Below are positions 17,734 to 27,774 of a DNA stretch of 64,000 nucleotides, piece after piece (position 1 is the stretch's first letter; each line of letters starts with the position of its first letter). The stretch is from Martinezella lusitana (GTDB taxonomy: Bacteria > Pseudomonadota > Alphaproteobacteria > Rhizobiales > Rhizobiaceae), in the NCBI RefSeq assembly GCF_010668395.1, contig NZ_WUEY01000003.1, positions 434,001-498,000 on the forward strand, given 5' to 3'. The notes below the pieces were generated by a model. It was not told the origin of the DNA. It ran no database searches and saw only the letters and a list, made by a program, of their open reading frames with translations. The position numbers were made by a program, and so were the translations under genes.

Positions 17734-17863
17734 GTTTCCACCCCTTTCTTTGGTATGAAACGACTTATCAGTAAGCGGGGCGCAAATAGGAATGCTCTTA
17801 CCCGCCGCACCCCCAAAAACCCTGCAAATCAAGGAAAAGCAAGCGTTGCCATACGCTTTTCAC

Positions 17864-17890
17864 AAAAAAAGACCGGCAAAATTGCCGGTC
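17864..17890 (-). terminator. Rho-independent terminator of lon
   Basis: Stem GACCGGCAA / TTGCCGGTC (17871-17890) followed on the minus strand by seven T (A-run at 17864-17870), 45 nt after the lon stop. Plus-strand T residues after the stem suggest that it can work both ways. Confidence 0.85.
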
Positions 17891-17934
17891 TTTTCGCCTT
17901 TTAGGTCAATTCGACGGAATTGAGGCAAAGGGCC

Positions 17935-20355
17935 TCAATGAGCGATGGTCGAACCCACTTCGTCAACGCCCTCAACCGTAGCAATTACAGGCGTTTCCAC
18001 GGTGCCATCCCACTCGATCGGCTCGGGCCGGCGAACAAGCGCGTGCTTGATAACCTCGCCCATGCGCGACACGGGGATGATTTCCATGCTGTTCTTCACG
18101 TTGTCCGGAATCTCCGCCAGATCCTTGGCGTTTTCTTCCGGGATCAGCACCTTCTTGATGCCGCCGCGCATTGCTGCCAGCAGCTTTTCCTTCAGGCCGC
18201 CGATCGGCAGCACGCGGCCGCGCAGCGTGATTTCGCCGGTCATCGCGACATCCTTGGAAACCGGGATGCCGGTCATGATCGAAACGATCGCGGTTGCCAT
18301 GGCGACACCAGCAGACGGACCATCCTTCGGCGTCGCGCCTTCCGGCACATGCACATGGATGTCGCTCTTGTCGAAGAGCGGCGGCTGGATGCCGAAATCG
18401 ACAGCACGCGAACGGACGTAGGAGGCCGCCGCGGAGATCGATTCCTTCATGACTTCCTTCAGATTGCCGGTGACCGTCATGCGGCCCTTGCCCGGCATCA
18501 TCACGCCTTCGATCGTCAGCAGCTCGCCGCCGACCTCGGTCCAGGCGAGGCCGGTAACAACACCGACCTGATCGTCGCGTTCGGCTTCGCCGTGACGGAA
18601 GCGCGGTACACCGAGATAGTCGGAAATGTTCTCGGCGGTTACTGCAACCGACTTGGTCTTGCCCTTGATGATCTCGGTGACCGCCTTGCGGGCGAGCTTC
18701 ATCAATTCGCGTTCGAAGTTACGAACACCGGCTTCGCGGGTGTACTGCTGGCTGATCGCCATCAGGGCATCGTCGCTGACCGAGAATTCCTGCGGCTGCA
18801 ACGCATGTTCCTTGATGGCCTTCGGCAGCAGGTGCCGCTTGGCGATCTCGCGCTTTTCATCCTCGGTGTAACCGGCGATACGAATGACTTCCATGCGGTC
18901 CATCAGCGGCGCAGGGATATTCAGCGTATTCGCCGTCGTGATGAACATCACGTCCGACAGATCGTATTCGACTTCCAGGTAGTGATCCATGAAGGTCGAG
19001 TTCTGCGCGGGATCCAGCACCTCCAGCAGGGCCGAAGACGGATCGCCGCGATAGTCCATGCCCAGCTTGTCGATTTCATCGAGCAGGAAGAGCGGATTGG
19101 ACTTCTTTGCCTTCTTCATCGACTGGATGACCTTGCCGGGCATCGAGCCGATATAGGTACGGCGATGACCGCGGATCTCGGCTTCGTCACGAACGCCACC
19201 GAGCGCCATGCGGACATACTCACGGCCGGTCGCCTTGGCGATCGACTGGGCAAGCGAGGTCTTGCCGACGCCCGGAGGGCCGACAAGGCACAGGATCGGG
19301 CCCTTGATCTTCGTCGCGCGAGCCTGAACGGCCAGATATTCGACGATGCGCTCCTTGACCTTTTCCAGGCCGAAATGATCCTGTTCGAGGATCTTCTCGG
19401 CGTTGTTCAGGTCAGCCTTGATCTTCGACTTCTTGTGCCACGGGATGCCCAGCAGCCAGTCGAGATAGTTGCGCACCACCGTCGCTTCGGCCGACATCGG
19501 GCTCATCTGCCGGAGCTTCTTCAGCTCGGCATCGGCCTTTTCCTTGGCTTCCTTCGACAGCTTGGTCTTGGAGATGCGCTCTTCCAGTTCGGCCATCTCG
19601 TCGCGGCCTTCCTCGCCGTCGCCGAGCTCCTTCTGGATCGCCTTCATCTGCTCGTTCAGATAGTATTCGCGCTGGGTCTTCTCCATCTGGCGCTTGACGC
19701 GCGAGCGGATGCGCTTTTCGACCTGCAGAACCGAAATCTCGCCTTCCATGAAGCCGAGCGCCTTTTCCAGGCGAGCCTTGACGCTGGTGGTTTCCAGCAT
19801 TTCCTGCTTTTCGGTGATCTTGATCGACAGATGCGACGCAACGGTATCGGCGAGCTTCGAATAGTCGTCGATCTGGCTAGCAGCGCCAACCACTTCCGGC
19901 GAAATCTTCTTGTTGAGCTTTACATAGCTCTCGAACTCGGAAACAACCGAACGGCTCAGCGCTTCCAGTTCGACCTGGTCTTCCTCGGGTTCACTCAGGA
20001 CATGGCCGAGGGCCTCGTAGAAATCCTCACGGCCGGTATATTCATCGATCTCCGCGCGCGCACGGCCTTCGACCAGCACCTTCACGGTGCCGTCAGGCAG
20101 TTTCAGCAGCTGCAGAACATTTGCAACGGTACCCACCTTGTGGATGGCGTCCGGCGCGGGATCATCATCGCTGGCGTTGATCTGGGTGACCAGCATGATC
20201 TGCTTGTCCGAACCCATGACTTCTTCCAGCGCCCGAATGGATTTTTCCCGTCCGACGAACAGAGGCACGATCATGTGGGGGAAAACCACGATGTCGCGCA
20301 ACGGCAGTACCGGATAGGCAATGCTCTCATGTGCCGCAGACGTTTTCTTACTCAT
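17935..20355 (-). CDS. lon: ATP-dependent protease Lon
   Basis: An 806-aa full-length LonA. The N-terminal substrate-binding domain begins [15 protein letters not shown]. The AAA+ module has Walker [10 protein letters not shown] and Walker [13 protein letters not shown]. The protease domain has the catalytic Ser in [12 protein letters not shown] and Lys in [17 protein letters not shown]. It degrades misfolded and regulatory proteins in the cytoplasm. ATG 20355 has AGGA 8 nt upstream; the extension to 20424 is not Lon sequence. An RpoH-like promoter lies about 80-110 bp upstream. Confidence 0.97.
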   Translation of the reverse strand: MSKKTSAAHESIAYPVLPLRDIVVFPHMIVPLFVGREKSIRALEEVMGSDKQIMLVTQINASDDDPAPDAIHKVGTVANVLQLLKLPDGTVKVLVEGRARAEIDEYTGREDFYEALGHVLSEPEEDQVELEALSRSVVSEFESYVKLNKKISPEVVGAASQIDDYSKLADTVASHLSIKITEKQEMLETTSVKARLEKALGFMEGEISVLQVEKRIRSRVKRQMEKTQREYYLNEQMKAIQKELGDGEEGRDEMAELEERISKTKLSKEAKEKADAELKKLRQMSPMSAEATVVRNYLDWLLGIPWHKKSKIKADLNNAEKILEQDHFGLEKVKERIVEYLAVQARATKIKGPILCLVGPPGVGKTSLAQSIAKATGREYVRMALGGVRDEAEIRGHRRTYIGSMPGKVIQSMKKAKKSNPLFLLDEIDKLGMDYRGDPSSALLEVLDPAQNSTFMDHYLEVEYDLSDVMFITTANTLNIPAPLMDRMEVIRIAGYTEDEKREIAKRHLLPKAIKEHALQPQEFSVSDDALMAISQQYTREAGVRNFERELMKLARKAVTEIIKGKTKSVAVTAENISDYLGVPRFRHGEAERDDQVGVVTGLAWTEVGGELLTIEGVMMPGKGRMTVTGNLKEVMKESISAAASYVRSRAVDFGIQPPLFDKSDIHVHVPEGATPKDGPSAGVAMATAIVSIMTGIPVSKDVAMTGEITLRGRVLPIGGLKEKLLAAMRGGIKKVLIPEENAKDLAEIPDNVKNSMEIIPVSRMGEVIKHALVRRPEPIEWDGTVETPVIATVEGVDEVGSTIAH

Positions 20356-20433
20356 GTCATTTCCTTTCCGTCGTCCCGTTTCCGGGCTCATCGCCGGCTT
20401 GGGGGGATTAGCCGGCTCTCTCACTTGGTAAAC

Positions 20434-20462
20434 AAGTGGAGCTTCACACTACCTATTTCAAG
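20434..20462 (-). promoter_or_regulatory. Putative heat-shock (RpoH) promoter of lon
   Basis: On the minus strand CTTGAA (20462-20457), a 15-nt spacer and CTCCACTT (20441-20434) approximate the sigma-32 pattern CTTGAA-N13-17-CCCCATnT. The -10-like part overlaps a 6-bp dyad CACTTG-GTAAA-CAAGTG (20422-20438) that could be an operator. The -10 match is partial. Confidence 0.4.
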
Positions 20463-20727
20463 TCATGCGGGACGCTCCGTCGCCAGACAGAAGTCCCGCT
20501 TGTTCACGAGGAGGAACGCAACAACAAACACAGAGGCCCGGCTACTCGAACACGGCCGGCGAGGCAAAATCCGAAGATAAAACGCCGGACTCGAGCCCCA
20601 TCCGCCGAATGCTCCAGAATCATGCCATCATGGCTGCAGCGGGCACTCTTCACAACCGGTTTCAACGGCGTTCCCACGAGCTTATCCAAGACTTTATCAG
20701 CAAAGTGCACGATTTTTCAAATAGAAA
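20463..20727. other. Gap between lon and clpX without a recognised gene
   Basis: About 265 bases that hold no convincing coding frame. Frames open here have no ribosome site and no recognisable sequence. It contains the upstream side of the lon promoter. Confidence 0.4.
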
Positions 20728-20750
20728 GGGGCCCGTCGATGACGAGCCCC
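20728..20750 (-). terminator. Terminator-like stem-loop after clpX
   Basis: Near-perfect stem GGGGCCCGTC / GACGAGCCCC (20728-20737 and 20741-20750, one mismatch) about 26 nt past the clpX stop, followed on the minus strand by TTTCTATTT. Confidence 0.65.
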
Positions 20751-20775
20751 CGATTCGTGATCGCTGATGCAGGGA

Positions 20776-22053
20776 TCAGGCCGTTGCGTTGGCCTTTTCC
20801 TCCTGGCGATCGGCATAGATATAGAGCGGACGGGCCGAGCCGCGAACCACTTCCTCGGAAATGACCACCTCGCGAACGCCTTCCAGAGCCGGCAGTTCGA
20901 ACATGGTGTCGAGCAGGATCTTTTCCATGATCGAGCGCAGACCGCGAGCGCCCGTCTTGCGGACGATCGCCCGGCGGGCAATCTCGCGCAGAGCGTCTTC
21001 GTGGAAGGTCAGCTCGACATCTTCCATCTCGAACAGGCGCTGATACTGCTTGACGAGAGCGTTCTTCGGCTCCGACAGGATCTGGATCAACGCATCCGCA
21101 TCCAGGTCTTCCAGCGTCGCCAGGACAGGCAGGCGGCCGATGAATTCCGGAATGAGGCCGAACTTCACCAGGTCTTCCGGCTCCAGTTCGCGCAGGACTT
21201 CGCCGACGCGACGATCATCCGGGGCCTTGACCGTAGCGCCGAAGCCGATCGACGTTTTCTCGCCGCGAGCGGAGATGATCTTGTCGAGGCCGGCAAAAGC
21301 ACCGCCGCAGATGAAGAGGATGTTGGTCGTATCCACCTGCAGGAATTCCTGCTGCGGATGCTTGCGGCCACCCTGCGGGGGAACCGACGCGACCGTGCCT
21401 TCCATGATCTTCAGAAGCGCCTGCTGCACGCCCTCGCCCGAGACGTCGCGCGTGATCGACGGATTGTCCGACTTGCGGGAAATCTTGTCGACTTCGTCGA
21501 TATAGACGATGCCGCGCTGCGCGCGCTCGACGTTGTAGTCGGCAGCCTGGAGCAGCTTCAGAATGATGTTTTCGACGTCTTCGCCGACGTAGCCCGCTTC
21601 GGTCAGTGTCGTCGCATCGGCCATGGTGAAGGGCACATCGATGATGCGGGCGAGCGTCTGAGCGAGGTAGGTCTTGCCGCAGCCGGTCGGGCCGACGAGC
21701 ATGATGTTCGACTTCGCCAGCTCGACGTCACCGTTCTTCGATGCGTGTGCGAGACGCTTGTAATGGTTATGAACGGCAACGGAGAGGATCTTCTTCGCCT
21801 GCCGCTGGCCGATGACGTATTCGTCGAGAACCTTGATGATGTCCTGCGGAGTCGGAACACCGTCACGGGATTTCACCATCGAGGATTTGTTTTCCTCGCG
21901 GATGATGTCCATGCATAGTTCGACGCACTCGTCGCAGATGAAGACGGTCGGCCCGGCAATCAACTTCCGGACTTCATGCTGGCTCTTACCGCAGAACGAA
22001 CAATAAAGTGTGTTCTTCGAGTCGCCGCCGTTGCTGCCGCTGACTTTGCTCAT
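20776..22053 (-). CDS. clpX: ClpX, ATP-binding unfoldase subunit of ClpXP
   Basis: A 425-aa unfoldase. The N-terminal zinc-binding domain has the C4 pattern YCSFCGKS and [10 protein letters not shown]. The AAA+ module has Walker A GPTGCGKT, Walker [11 protein letters not shown] and the IGF-type loop region near KTSIGFGA. It recognises tagged substrates and feeds them to ClpP, encoded 300 bp upstream on the same strand. ATG 22053 gives the standard N-terminus ([14 protein letters not shown]) behind a GGAAAG site. Nested inverted repeats lie between clpP and clpX. Confidence 0.97.
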   Translation of the reverse strand: MSKVSGSNGGDSKNTLYCSFCGKSQHEVRKLIAGPTVFICDECVELCMDIIREENKSSMVKSRDGVPTPQDIIKVLDEYVIGQRQAKKILSVAVHNHYKRLAHASKNGDVELAKSNIMLVGPTGCGKTYLAQTLARIIDVPFTMADATTLTEAGYVGEDVENIILKLLQAADYNVERAQRGIVYIDEVDKISRKSDNPSITRDVSGEGVQQALLKIMEGTVASVPPQGGRKHPQQEFLQVDTTNILFICGGAFAGLDKIISARGEKTSIGFGATVKAPDDRRVGEVLRELEPEDLVKFGLIPEFIGRLPVLATLEDLDADALIQILSEPKNALVKQYQRLFEMEDVELTFHEDALREIARRAIVRKTGARGLRSIMEKILLDTMFELPALEGVREVVISEEVVRGSARPLYIYADRQEEKANATA

Positions 22054-22221
22054 ATCACTTTCCTTCCAGCACGCCGCCAATTTCCAAACTGAAATCGCGG
22101 TCCACTCAATGCGCCCGCCGGACCTGCCCCTCGTTTGCAGATCGCGGCGCCCTTCAGGGTACTGAACGCAGGTCAGGCAACCGACCCGAACTGCGTGGCA
22201 ACGATCCCCCGTCGAATGCCG

Positions 22222-22259
22222 AATGCTATGTCACAAAAACGCTACATAGCATTAATGCT
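22222..22259. promoter_or_regulatory. Nested dyads between clpP and clpX
   Basis: A perfect 10-bp inverted repeat, AATGCTATGT (22222-22231) and ACATAGCATT (22244-22253) with a 12-nt spacer, overlaps a 12-bp palindrome AGCATTAATGCT (22248-22259). It lies about 170-205 bp upstream of the clpX start. The function is not known. An operator or a transcript stem-loop are both possible; there is no T-tract. Confidence 0.5.
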
Positions 22260-22350
22260 TACTATTAGCGCGTTCCGTTCCACATTAAACCCCTATTCAA
22301 TCACAAATGGGATAGAACTGTGGCGTAGAAGTCACCGCCTCGCGGATAAA

Positions 22351-22983
22351 TCACGAGGCGCTTTCACCTTCAATTTCGGTACGCGACGTCAGCACCTTGT
22401 CGATAAGACCCCATTCCTTAGCCTCATCCGAGGACATGAAATGGTCACGATCGAGCGTCTGCTCGACTTCTTCGTAGGTCCGGCCGCAATGCTTGACATA
22501 AACTTCGTTGAGGCGGCGCTTCATCTTGATGATGTCGCGTGCGTGACGCTCGATATCCGAAGCCTGCCCCTGGAAACCGCCCGACGGCTGGTGAACCATG
22601 ATGCGGGAGTTCGGCGTGGCGAAACGCATATCCTTGTCGCCGGCGGCGAGCAGGAGCGAACCCATGGAGGCAGCCTGACCGATGCACAGCGTCGAAACCG
22701 CCGGCTTGATGAACTGCATCGTGTCGTAGATCGCCATGCCCGCGGTCACGACGCCGCCCGGCGAATTGATATAGAGCGCGATTTCCTTCTTCGGGTTTTC
22801 GGCCTCGAGGAAGAGAAGCTGGGCGCATACCAAGGTCGCCATATGATCCTCGACCGGCCCGGTCAGGAAAATGATGCGTTCCTTCAGGAGGCGGGAATAG
22901 ATATCGTAGGAACGTTCCCCACGGTTGGTCTGCTCAACAACCATCGGCACCAGAGCCATAGCTGTATCGACTGGATTTCTCAT
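22351..22983 (-). CDS. clpP: ClpP protease subunit
   Basis: A 210-aa self-compartmentalising serine protease. The catalytic triad is Ser in GQAASMGS (about residue 106), His in MVHQPSGG (about 131) and Asp in the later KEWGLIDKV or DRDHFMS region. The N-terminal segment [27 protein letters not shown] is nearly family consensus. It forms tetradecamers that work with ClpX. A good RpoH-type promoter is 70-100 bp upstream. The 7-bp dyad CGCCTCG/CGAGGCG (22336-22360) brackets the stop codon. Confidence 0.97.
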   Translation of the reverse strand: MRNPVDTAMALVPMVVEQTNRGERSYDIYSRLLKERIIFLTGPVEDHMATLVCAQLLFLEAENPKKEIALYINSPGGVVTAGMAIYDTMQFIKPAVSTLCIGQAASMGSLLLAAGDKDMRFATPNSRIMVHQPSGGFQGQASDIERHARDIIKMKRRLNEVYVKHCGRTYEEVEQTLDRDHFMSSDEAKEWGLIDKVLTSRTEIEGESAS

Positions 22984-23052
22984 GTGCGTCCTTTACCAAA
23001 CTTGCCCCGGCGACGAAGGCGCCGGGAATCGGAGTAAAAATCCTTTACTCCT

Positions 23053-23082
23053 ACATAGAGTGTCCCTGCCATGCACTTCAAG
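23053..23082 (-). promoter_or_regulatory. RpoH-type heat-shock promoter of clpP
   Basis: On the minus strand CTTGAA (23082-23077), exactly 17 nt, then TCTATGT (23059-23053). This fits the alphaproteobacterial sigma-32 pattern CTTGAA-N17-CYTATnT with one mismatch. It predicts a transcript start near 23046 and a leader of about 60 nt before the clpP ATG. Confidence 0.65.
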
Positions 23083-23385
23083 ACGCCCAAAAGCATAACG
23101 TCAAAAAGCTGTAATGCGCCAGGAAGCGTTGACAAAGCATTTCTAAACACCGCGCCTCGAATGCCAAGGCGCTCCAGCGCCGCCTCTTTCGCTACCCACG
23201 GTATTTCCCATCTGCAAGGTGAAGGAAGCATGAAGGTCCCTGCCGATACGGCTTGGAAAATCCACATAGGCAAAATTTACCAACTCATTTAAGGAACTTA
23301 CCATCTTCTTCGGCAAGGATGGGCCATCGCAGAAATCGTTGTGCCTTTGCGCCGACGGGGACGAGGCAGCGGAGAAGTAGCAATC
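23083..23385. other. Divergent gap between clpP and the diguanylate cyclase
   Basis: About 300 bases without a gene. It is upstream of both clpP (minus) and the GGDEF gene (plus). A TTGACA near 23128 could be a -35 element, but no convincing -10 was found. Confidence 0.35.
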
Positions 23386-24639
23386 GTGCTCAACATGACG
23401 ACAGGCCTGACCATCTGGTGTTCGGAAGCCATAACCCTGGCGACCGTGCTCCTTCTTGCCTGGCGGCACGACCGCAAATCGCCCGCCTATCTGATATGGG
23501 CCATGGGCTTCACCGTCAGCGCGGTGGGGTTTGCTCTGGTTGCGGCTCGCGGCATCCTTCCCGATATCTGGACGATCCAGATCGGCAATGCCGTTGCATT
23601 GCTCGGCGAAAGCGCATGGATCTTCGGCTTCCGGCTCATGGACAAGCGCAAGCTCGAATGGTCCGCGCTCTTGCCGCCAGTCATCTGGCTGATAGGCGTC
23701 AGCTTGCCGTGGGTCAGCGAGAGCTTCGTCAATCGCGTCATCCTCTATGACCTCGCGGGCGCGGCCGGCGCGACATTGCTCGCATTCGCCGTTCATCCGT
23801 CCGATGGCCGGCGCGAGCCGGCGCGCGGGCAGCTCGGCGTCGTCTTCATGACGCTTGCCTGCTTCTGCTTCGGTTCCGCCATCTGGATGGCGCTTCTGGC
23901 CCCGGCGCTCGAAGACGCCATGATCTATCGCGGCTACATGGCGCTCGGCTACGGGCTGCTGGTCATCGTCGCCATTGTTCTCAACGGCAAATTGCTGATG
24001 GAACGCTCCGAACGCCGCTGGCGCGCAATTTCCATCACCGACACGTTGACGGGGGTTCTGAACCGGCGCGGACTTCAGGAAAGCTACGATATCCTGGCCG
24101 GGGATGGGCAGCAACGGACGCAGAAACTCGCCGCGCTGCTGTTCGATCTCGATCACTTCAAGAAGATCAACGATCGCCACGGTCATCAGGCCGGCGATAC
24201 GGTGCTGGTCGAATTTGCCCGCGTCGCCCGCCAGTTCGTCCCGCGCAGCGGCGCGTTCGGTCGGATGGGCGGGGAGGAATTCGTCGCCTTCGTTCCCATA
24301 GACGATCAATCGCAGGCGGAAGCGCTGGCCGAGACCATCCGTGCCGATTTCTGCCGCGTGCCATTGCTGGCCGGGCGCTCGCTGGTGCCGGCGACCGTCA
24401 GCATCGGCGTTGCGATCATGACGCTCGATACCGTCAGCTGGGACCGGCTGGTATCCTCCGCGGACCGCGCGCTCTACGCAGCCAAGTACGCGGGCCGCAA
24501 TTGCACCATCGTCTTCAACGAAATGGAATCGGCGAAAGAAGCGGATGATGCGCCTGCCGCCGACGAAGGCGAGTTGGTGCCGACCCTCGACGACCAGATC
24601 CATGCGTTGCGACGCATGGGCACGATCGCCAGAATGTGA
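23386..24639 (+). CDS. Membrane diguanylate cyclase (GGDEF)
   Basis: A 417-aa protein. The N-terminal 190 residues form about six hydrophobic segments, an integral-membrane sensor module. The C-terminal GGDEF domain (about 225-385) has DHFKKINDRHGHQAGD and the active-site motif GGEEF (about 295-299), so it should make c-di-GMP from two GTP. The product-inhibition I-site (RxxD, four residues ahead of RxGGEEF) is not conserved: the segment reads PRSGAFGRM. GTG 23386 is chosen because GGAGAAG lies 8 nt upstream; the frame to 23341 has no ribosome site. Confidence 0.9.
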   Translation: MLNMTTGLTIWCSEAITLATVLLLAWRHDRKSPAYLIWAMGFTVSAVGFALVAARGILPDIWTIQIGNAVALLGESAWIFGFRLMDKRKLEWSALLPPVIWLIGVSLPWVSESFVNRVILYDLAGAAGATLLAFAVHPSDGRREPARGQLGVVFMTLACFCFGSAIWMALLAPALEDAMIYRGYMALGYGLLVIVAIVLNGKLLMERSERRWRAISITDTLTGVLNRRGLQESYDILAGDGQQRTQKLAALLFDLDHFKKINDRHGHQAGDTVLVEFARVARQFVPRSGAFGRMGGEEFVAFVPIDDQSQAEALAETIRADFCRVPLLAGRSLVPATVSIGVAIMTLDTVSWDRLVSSADRALYAAKYAGRNCTIVFNEMESAKEADDAPAADEGELVPTLDDQIHALRRMGTIARM

Positions 24640-24681
24640 CCGCGCTTTCCCGACACCCGATAATCCGATAGTCGTTTCGGC

Positions 24682-25926
24682 ATGACCAGATCCGCACTTT
24701 TCTCCATCGACGCGGCAACCTGCCGCCTTTCACTCAACGGCCGCGACCCTGCCTTCTACGGCAATCCCAACGCCGTCTATGCTGCCTTGCATACCCAATG
24801 TCCCACATTCTACTGGGAGGAGCAGAAGCAATGGTTCTTCATCGGCTACGACCATGTGAACGGCCTGCTGCGCGATCGCCGCTTCGGCCGGCAGATTCTG
24901 CATGTCGCCACCCGCGAAGAACTCGGCCTGCCCCAGCCTCTGCCGCATTTGAAGAATTTCGACCTTGCCGAGCAATATTCCCTGCTTGAACTCGAGCCGC
25001 CCGAGCACACCCGTCTGCGCACCCTCGTCAACCGTGCCTTCGTCTCGCGCCATGTCGAAAGGATGAAGCCGGAAATTGCCGAGCTTGCGAACCGCCTGAT
25101 CGACGGCTTCGAGAAGGATGGCGAAGTCGAGCTTCTGTCGGCCTTTGCCGATGTCATCCCCGTCACCATGATCGCGCGGATGATCGGCATTCCCGAAGAG
25201 ATGGGGCCGCAACTGCTGAAGTGGTCGCACGCCTATGTGCGCATGTATATGTTCGGTCGAACCGAGGCGGACGAGTATGCGGCCGATCAGGCGGCCAGGG
25301 AATTCTCCGACTACGTGAAAACCGTCATCCGCGAGCGCCGCGCCAATCCGCGGGACGATCTCCTTACGCATATGATCACGACGGAACACAAGGGCCAGTT
25401 TCTGTCGGAGGACGAGCTGGTGTCGACGACGATCGTGCTGCTCAATGCCGGCCACGAGGCGACGGTGCATCAGATCGGCAATTCCGTGCGCGTCATTCTG
25501 GAGAGCGGCTATCCGCCCGCAGAGCTCTTCAGGGACGAGAGCGCGACGGAACGCACGGTGGAAGAAACGCTGCGCATCTGCGCGCCGGTACACATTTTCG
25601 ACCGCTGGTGCCTGGAGCCCGCGGAAATCGACGGGATCTCCTTCCAGCGCGGCGACAAGGTGGCAATGATCCTCGCGGCCGCCAATCTGGACCCGAAGAA
25701 ATTTTCCGATCCCCTCGCCTTCAAGCCGGACCGCAACGAGGCGCCCAACCTTTCATTCGGCGCGGGCATCCACTTCTGCATCGGCGCGCCGCTGGCACGG
25801 CTGGAGCTGAACCTTGTGCTGCCGATCCTGTTCCGGCGTCTCCCCGGGCTGAAGCTCAAGCGAACGCCCGAGGTCAAGGACGTCTACCATTTCCACGGCC
25901 TCGACAAGCTCGAACTGACCTGGTGA
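24682..25926 (+). CDS. Cytochrome P450
   Basis: A 414-aa soluble bacterial P450. The I-helix oxygen-binding motif is NAGHEATVHQ, the K-helix ExxR is EETLRICAP, and the haem loop is FGAGIHFCIGAPLARLE with the ligand Cys at about residue 366. It should hydroxylate a small molecule using electrons from ferredoxin. Neither ferredoxin nor ferredoxin reductase lies nearby. It stands alone between the GGDEF gene and the convergent pst operon. The substrate is unknown. Confidence 0.92.
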   Translation: MTRSALFSIDAATCRLSLNGRDPAFYGNPNAVYAALHTQCPTFYWEEQKQWFFIGYDHVNGLLRDRRFGRQILHVATREELGLPQPLPHLKNFDLAEQYSLLELEPPEHTRLRTLVNRAFVSRHVERMKPEIAELANRLIDGFEKDGEVELLSAFADVIPVTMIARMIGIPEEMGPQLLKWSHAYVRMYMFGRTEADEYAADQAAREFSDYVKTVIRERRANPRDDLLTHMITTEHKGQFLSEDELVSTTIVLLNAGHEATVHQIGNSVRVILESGYPPAELFRDESATERTVEETLRICAPVHIFDRWCLEPAEIDGISFQRGDKVAMILAAANLDPKKFSDPLAFKPDRNEAPNLSFGAGIHFCIGAPLARLELNLVLPILFRRLPGLKLKRTPEVKDVYHFHGLDKLELTW

Positions 25927-25981
25927 CGACGAGCCGCCTGGCGCACTCCTACCCTCGCGGACGCAGCCCACCCTTCAACGC

Positions 25982-26010
25982 AAAATGGCGCACCTGAGCG
26001 GCGCGCCATT
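25982..26010 (-). terminator. Probable terminator of the pst operon
   Basis: Stem AATGGCGC / GCGCCATT (25984-25991 and 26003-26010) in the convergent gap with the P450 gene. On the minus strand it is followed by a short TTTT within CATTTTG. The T-tract is weak. Confidence 0.5.
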
Positions 26011-26045
26011 GCGAACTGTCGGCTCGAAAACGAAGCCGTGGCAAA

Positions 26046-26882
26046 TCAGCCGTAACGGCCGGTGATGTAGTCTTCCGTGCGCTTGACCTTCGGCGCCTGG
26101 AAGATCTGCTCGGTCGCGCCGTATTCGATCAGCTCGCCAAGATACATGAAGGCGGTGCTATCGGAGATACGGCTGGCCTGCTGCATGTTGTGCGTCACGA
26201 TGACGATGGTGAACTCGCCCTTCAACTGCGAAACCAGTTCCTCGATCTTGGCGGTCGAGATCGGGTCGAGAGCGGAGGTCGGCTCGTCGAGAAGCAGCAC
26301 GGACGGCTTGACCGCTATGGCGCGGGCGATACAGAGACGCTGCTGCTGGCCGCCGGAAAGGCCAAGTCCGCTCTGGTGCAGCTTTTCCTTCACTTCGCTC
26401 CACAGCGCCGTTTCCGTCAGCGCCGCTTCGACGCGGACGTCCATTTCGGCCTTGGAAATCTTCTCGTAGAGCCGGATGCCGAAAGCGACGTTTTCATAGA
26501 TCGACATCGGGAACGGCGTGGGCTTCTGGAACACCATGCCGACCTTGGCGCGCAGATCGTTCAGATCGACGTCCTTGGTGAGAATATTGCGCCCATCGAG
26601 CAGGATCTCGCCCCCTACCGTCTGGCCCGGGTAGAGATCGTACATGCGGTTGAAGGTGCGCAGCAGCGTGGACTTGCCGCAACCCGAGGGGCCGATGAAG
26701 GCGGTGACCGCATTCTTGCGGATGTTCATGTTCACACCCTTCAGAACGCGATGGCCGTTCTGATAGGTGAAGTCGAGGTTCTTCACCTCGAGCTTCGCGA
26801 GCGCGCCGAGATCCGACGGGGAAACGGCGTCCTTCCCCGATTGGGTGTTGACGCTCTGGAAATTGTTGTCGCTCATGTTCAT
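26046..26882 (-). CDS. pstB: Phosphate ABC transporter ATP-binding protein PstB
   Basis: A 278-aa ATPase of the high-affinity phosphate importer. Walker A is GPSGCGKST, the signature [14 protein letters not shown], Walker [14 protein letters not shown], and the H-loop IVTHNMQQ. The end ([14 protein letters not shown]) is typical of PstB. ATG 26882 has AGGA 8 nt upstream; ATG 26876 is an alternative. It is the last gene of pstSCAB. phoU and phoB, which often follow in rhizobia, are absent because a convergent P450 gene is next. Confidence 0.96.
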   Translation of the reverse strand: MNMSDNNFQSVNTQSGKDAVSPSDLGALAKLEVKNLDFTYQNGHRVLKGVNMNIRKNAVTAFIGPSGCGKSTLLRTFNRMYDLYPGQTVGGEILLDGRNILTKDVDLNDLRAKVGMVFQKPTPFPMSIYENVAFGIRLYEKISKAEMDVRVEAALTETALWSEVKEKLHQSGLGLSGGQQQRLCIARAIAVKPSVLLLDEPTSALDPISTAKIEELVSQLKGEFTIVIVTHNMQQASRISDSTAFMYLGELIEYGATEQIFQAPKVKRTEDYITGRYG

Positions 26883-26911
26883 GGTCTCATTCCTATCGTT
26901 CGGCAGCTGCG

Positions 26912-27763
26912 TCACTGGCGGCGCCCACTCAAGACACGGGCAAGAATGTTGAGGGCAAGGATGGCGACGGTGACGATCAGCGCGCCGGCCCAGGCCAACT
27001 GTTTCAGATCCTCGCCTGGATCGGCGGCAAGCGTGTTGATGGCAACTGGCAGCGTGGCCATCGGACCGGTCAGACCCAGATTGGTGAATTTACTATAACC
27101 AGCGGTAAAGAGAAGAGGCGCGGTTTCGCCGCTGATACGGGCAACGGCAAGCAGGATGCCGGTGAGGATACCCGTCCAGGCGGAACGATAGATCACCATC
27201 GTCATGGACTTCCAGCGCGGCGCGCCAAGCGCGGCAGTCGCCTCGCGCAGCGCATTCGGCACCAGCAACAGCATGTCCTGCGTCGTGCGGTTGACGACCG
27301 GAAGCGCGATCAGCGCCAGTGCGAGGATGCCGGCGATCGCTGAGCTACCGTGCATGGGCACGACCACGGCGCCATAGACGAATACGCCGATGATGATCGA
27401 GGGTGCGGATAGCAGGATGTCGTTGATGAACTTGGCAGCCTCGGCAAGCTTGGTGCCGTTGGCATATTCCACCAGATAGGTACCCGCGAGAATGCCGATC
27501 GGCGCAGCGATCAGGATGGCGATCCCCGTAATCACCAGGGTACCGTAGATTGCGTTGATAAGGCCGCCGCGCGAGCCCTGAGCCGGGATCGACATGGTGA
27601 AGACGTCGAGGCTGAGCGCCGATACGCCACGATACAGCAGGGTCACAAGGATCACGCTGAGAAAGAATATGCCGAGGGCGGCCGCGAAGAAGCACAAGGC
27701 CATCATCACCCGGTTCTTCCCATAACGCCTCGACACGAGGTTCTGACGAATTGCATTTTCCAT
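26912..27763 (-). CDS. pstA: Phosphate ABC transporter permease PstA
   Basis: A 283-aa inner-membrane permease with about six helices. The binding-protein-dependent transport signature lies in the cytoplasmic loop around [25 protein letters not shown] (cf. the EAA motif). It pairs with PstC. ATG 27763 ([15 protein letters not shown]) lies 11 nt after the pstC stop. The longer frame to 28084 would overlap pstC and is rejected. Confidence 0.95.
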   Translation of the reverse strand: MENAIRQNLVSRRYGKNRVMMALCFFAAALGIFFLSVILVTLLYRGVSALSLDVFTMSIPAQGSRGGLINAIYGTLVITGIAILIAAPIGILAGTYLVEYANGTKLAEAAKFINDILLSAPSIIIGVFVYGAVVVPMHGSSAIAGILALALIALPVVNRTTQDMLLLVPNALREATAALGAPRWKSMTMVIYRSAWTGILTGILLAVARISGETAPLLFTAGYSKFTNLGLTGPMATLPVAINTLAADPGEDLKQLAWAGALIVTVAILALNILARVLSGRRQ

Positions 27764-27774
27764 GGGTTTTTTCC

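Noticed and set aside
17920..20580. 886-aa plus-strand open frame opposite lon
   Set aside because: It is the antisense shadow of lon. It is rich in residues typical of reverse-complemented high-GC genes and has no recognisable domain or ribosome site.
23143..24603. 486-aa minus-strand frame opposite the GGDEF gene
   Set aside because: Shadow frame; the GGDEF and membrane segments on the plus strand are unambiguous.
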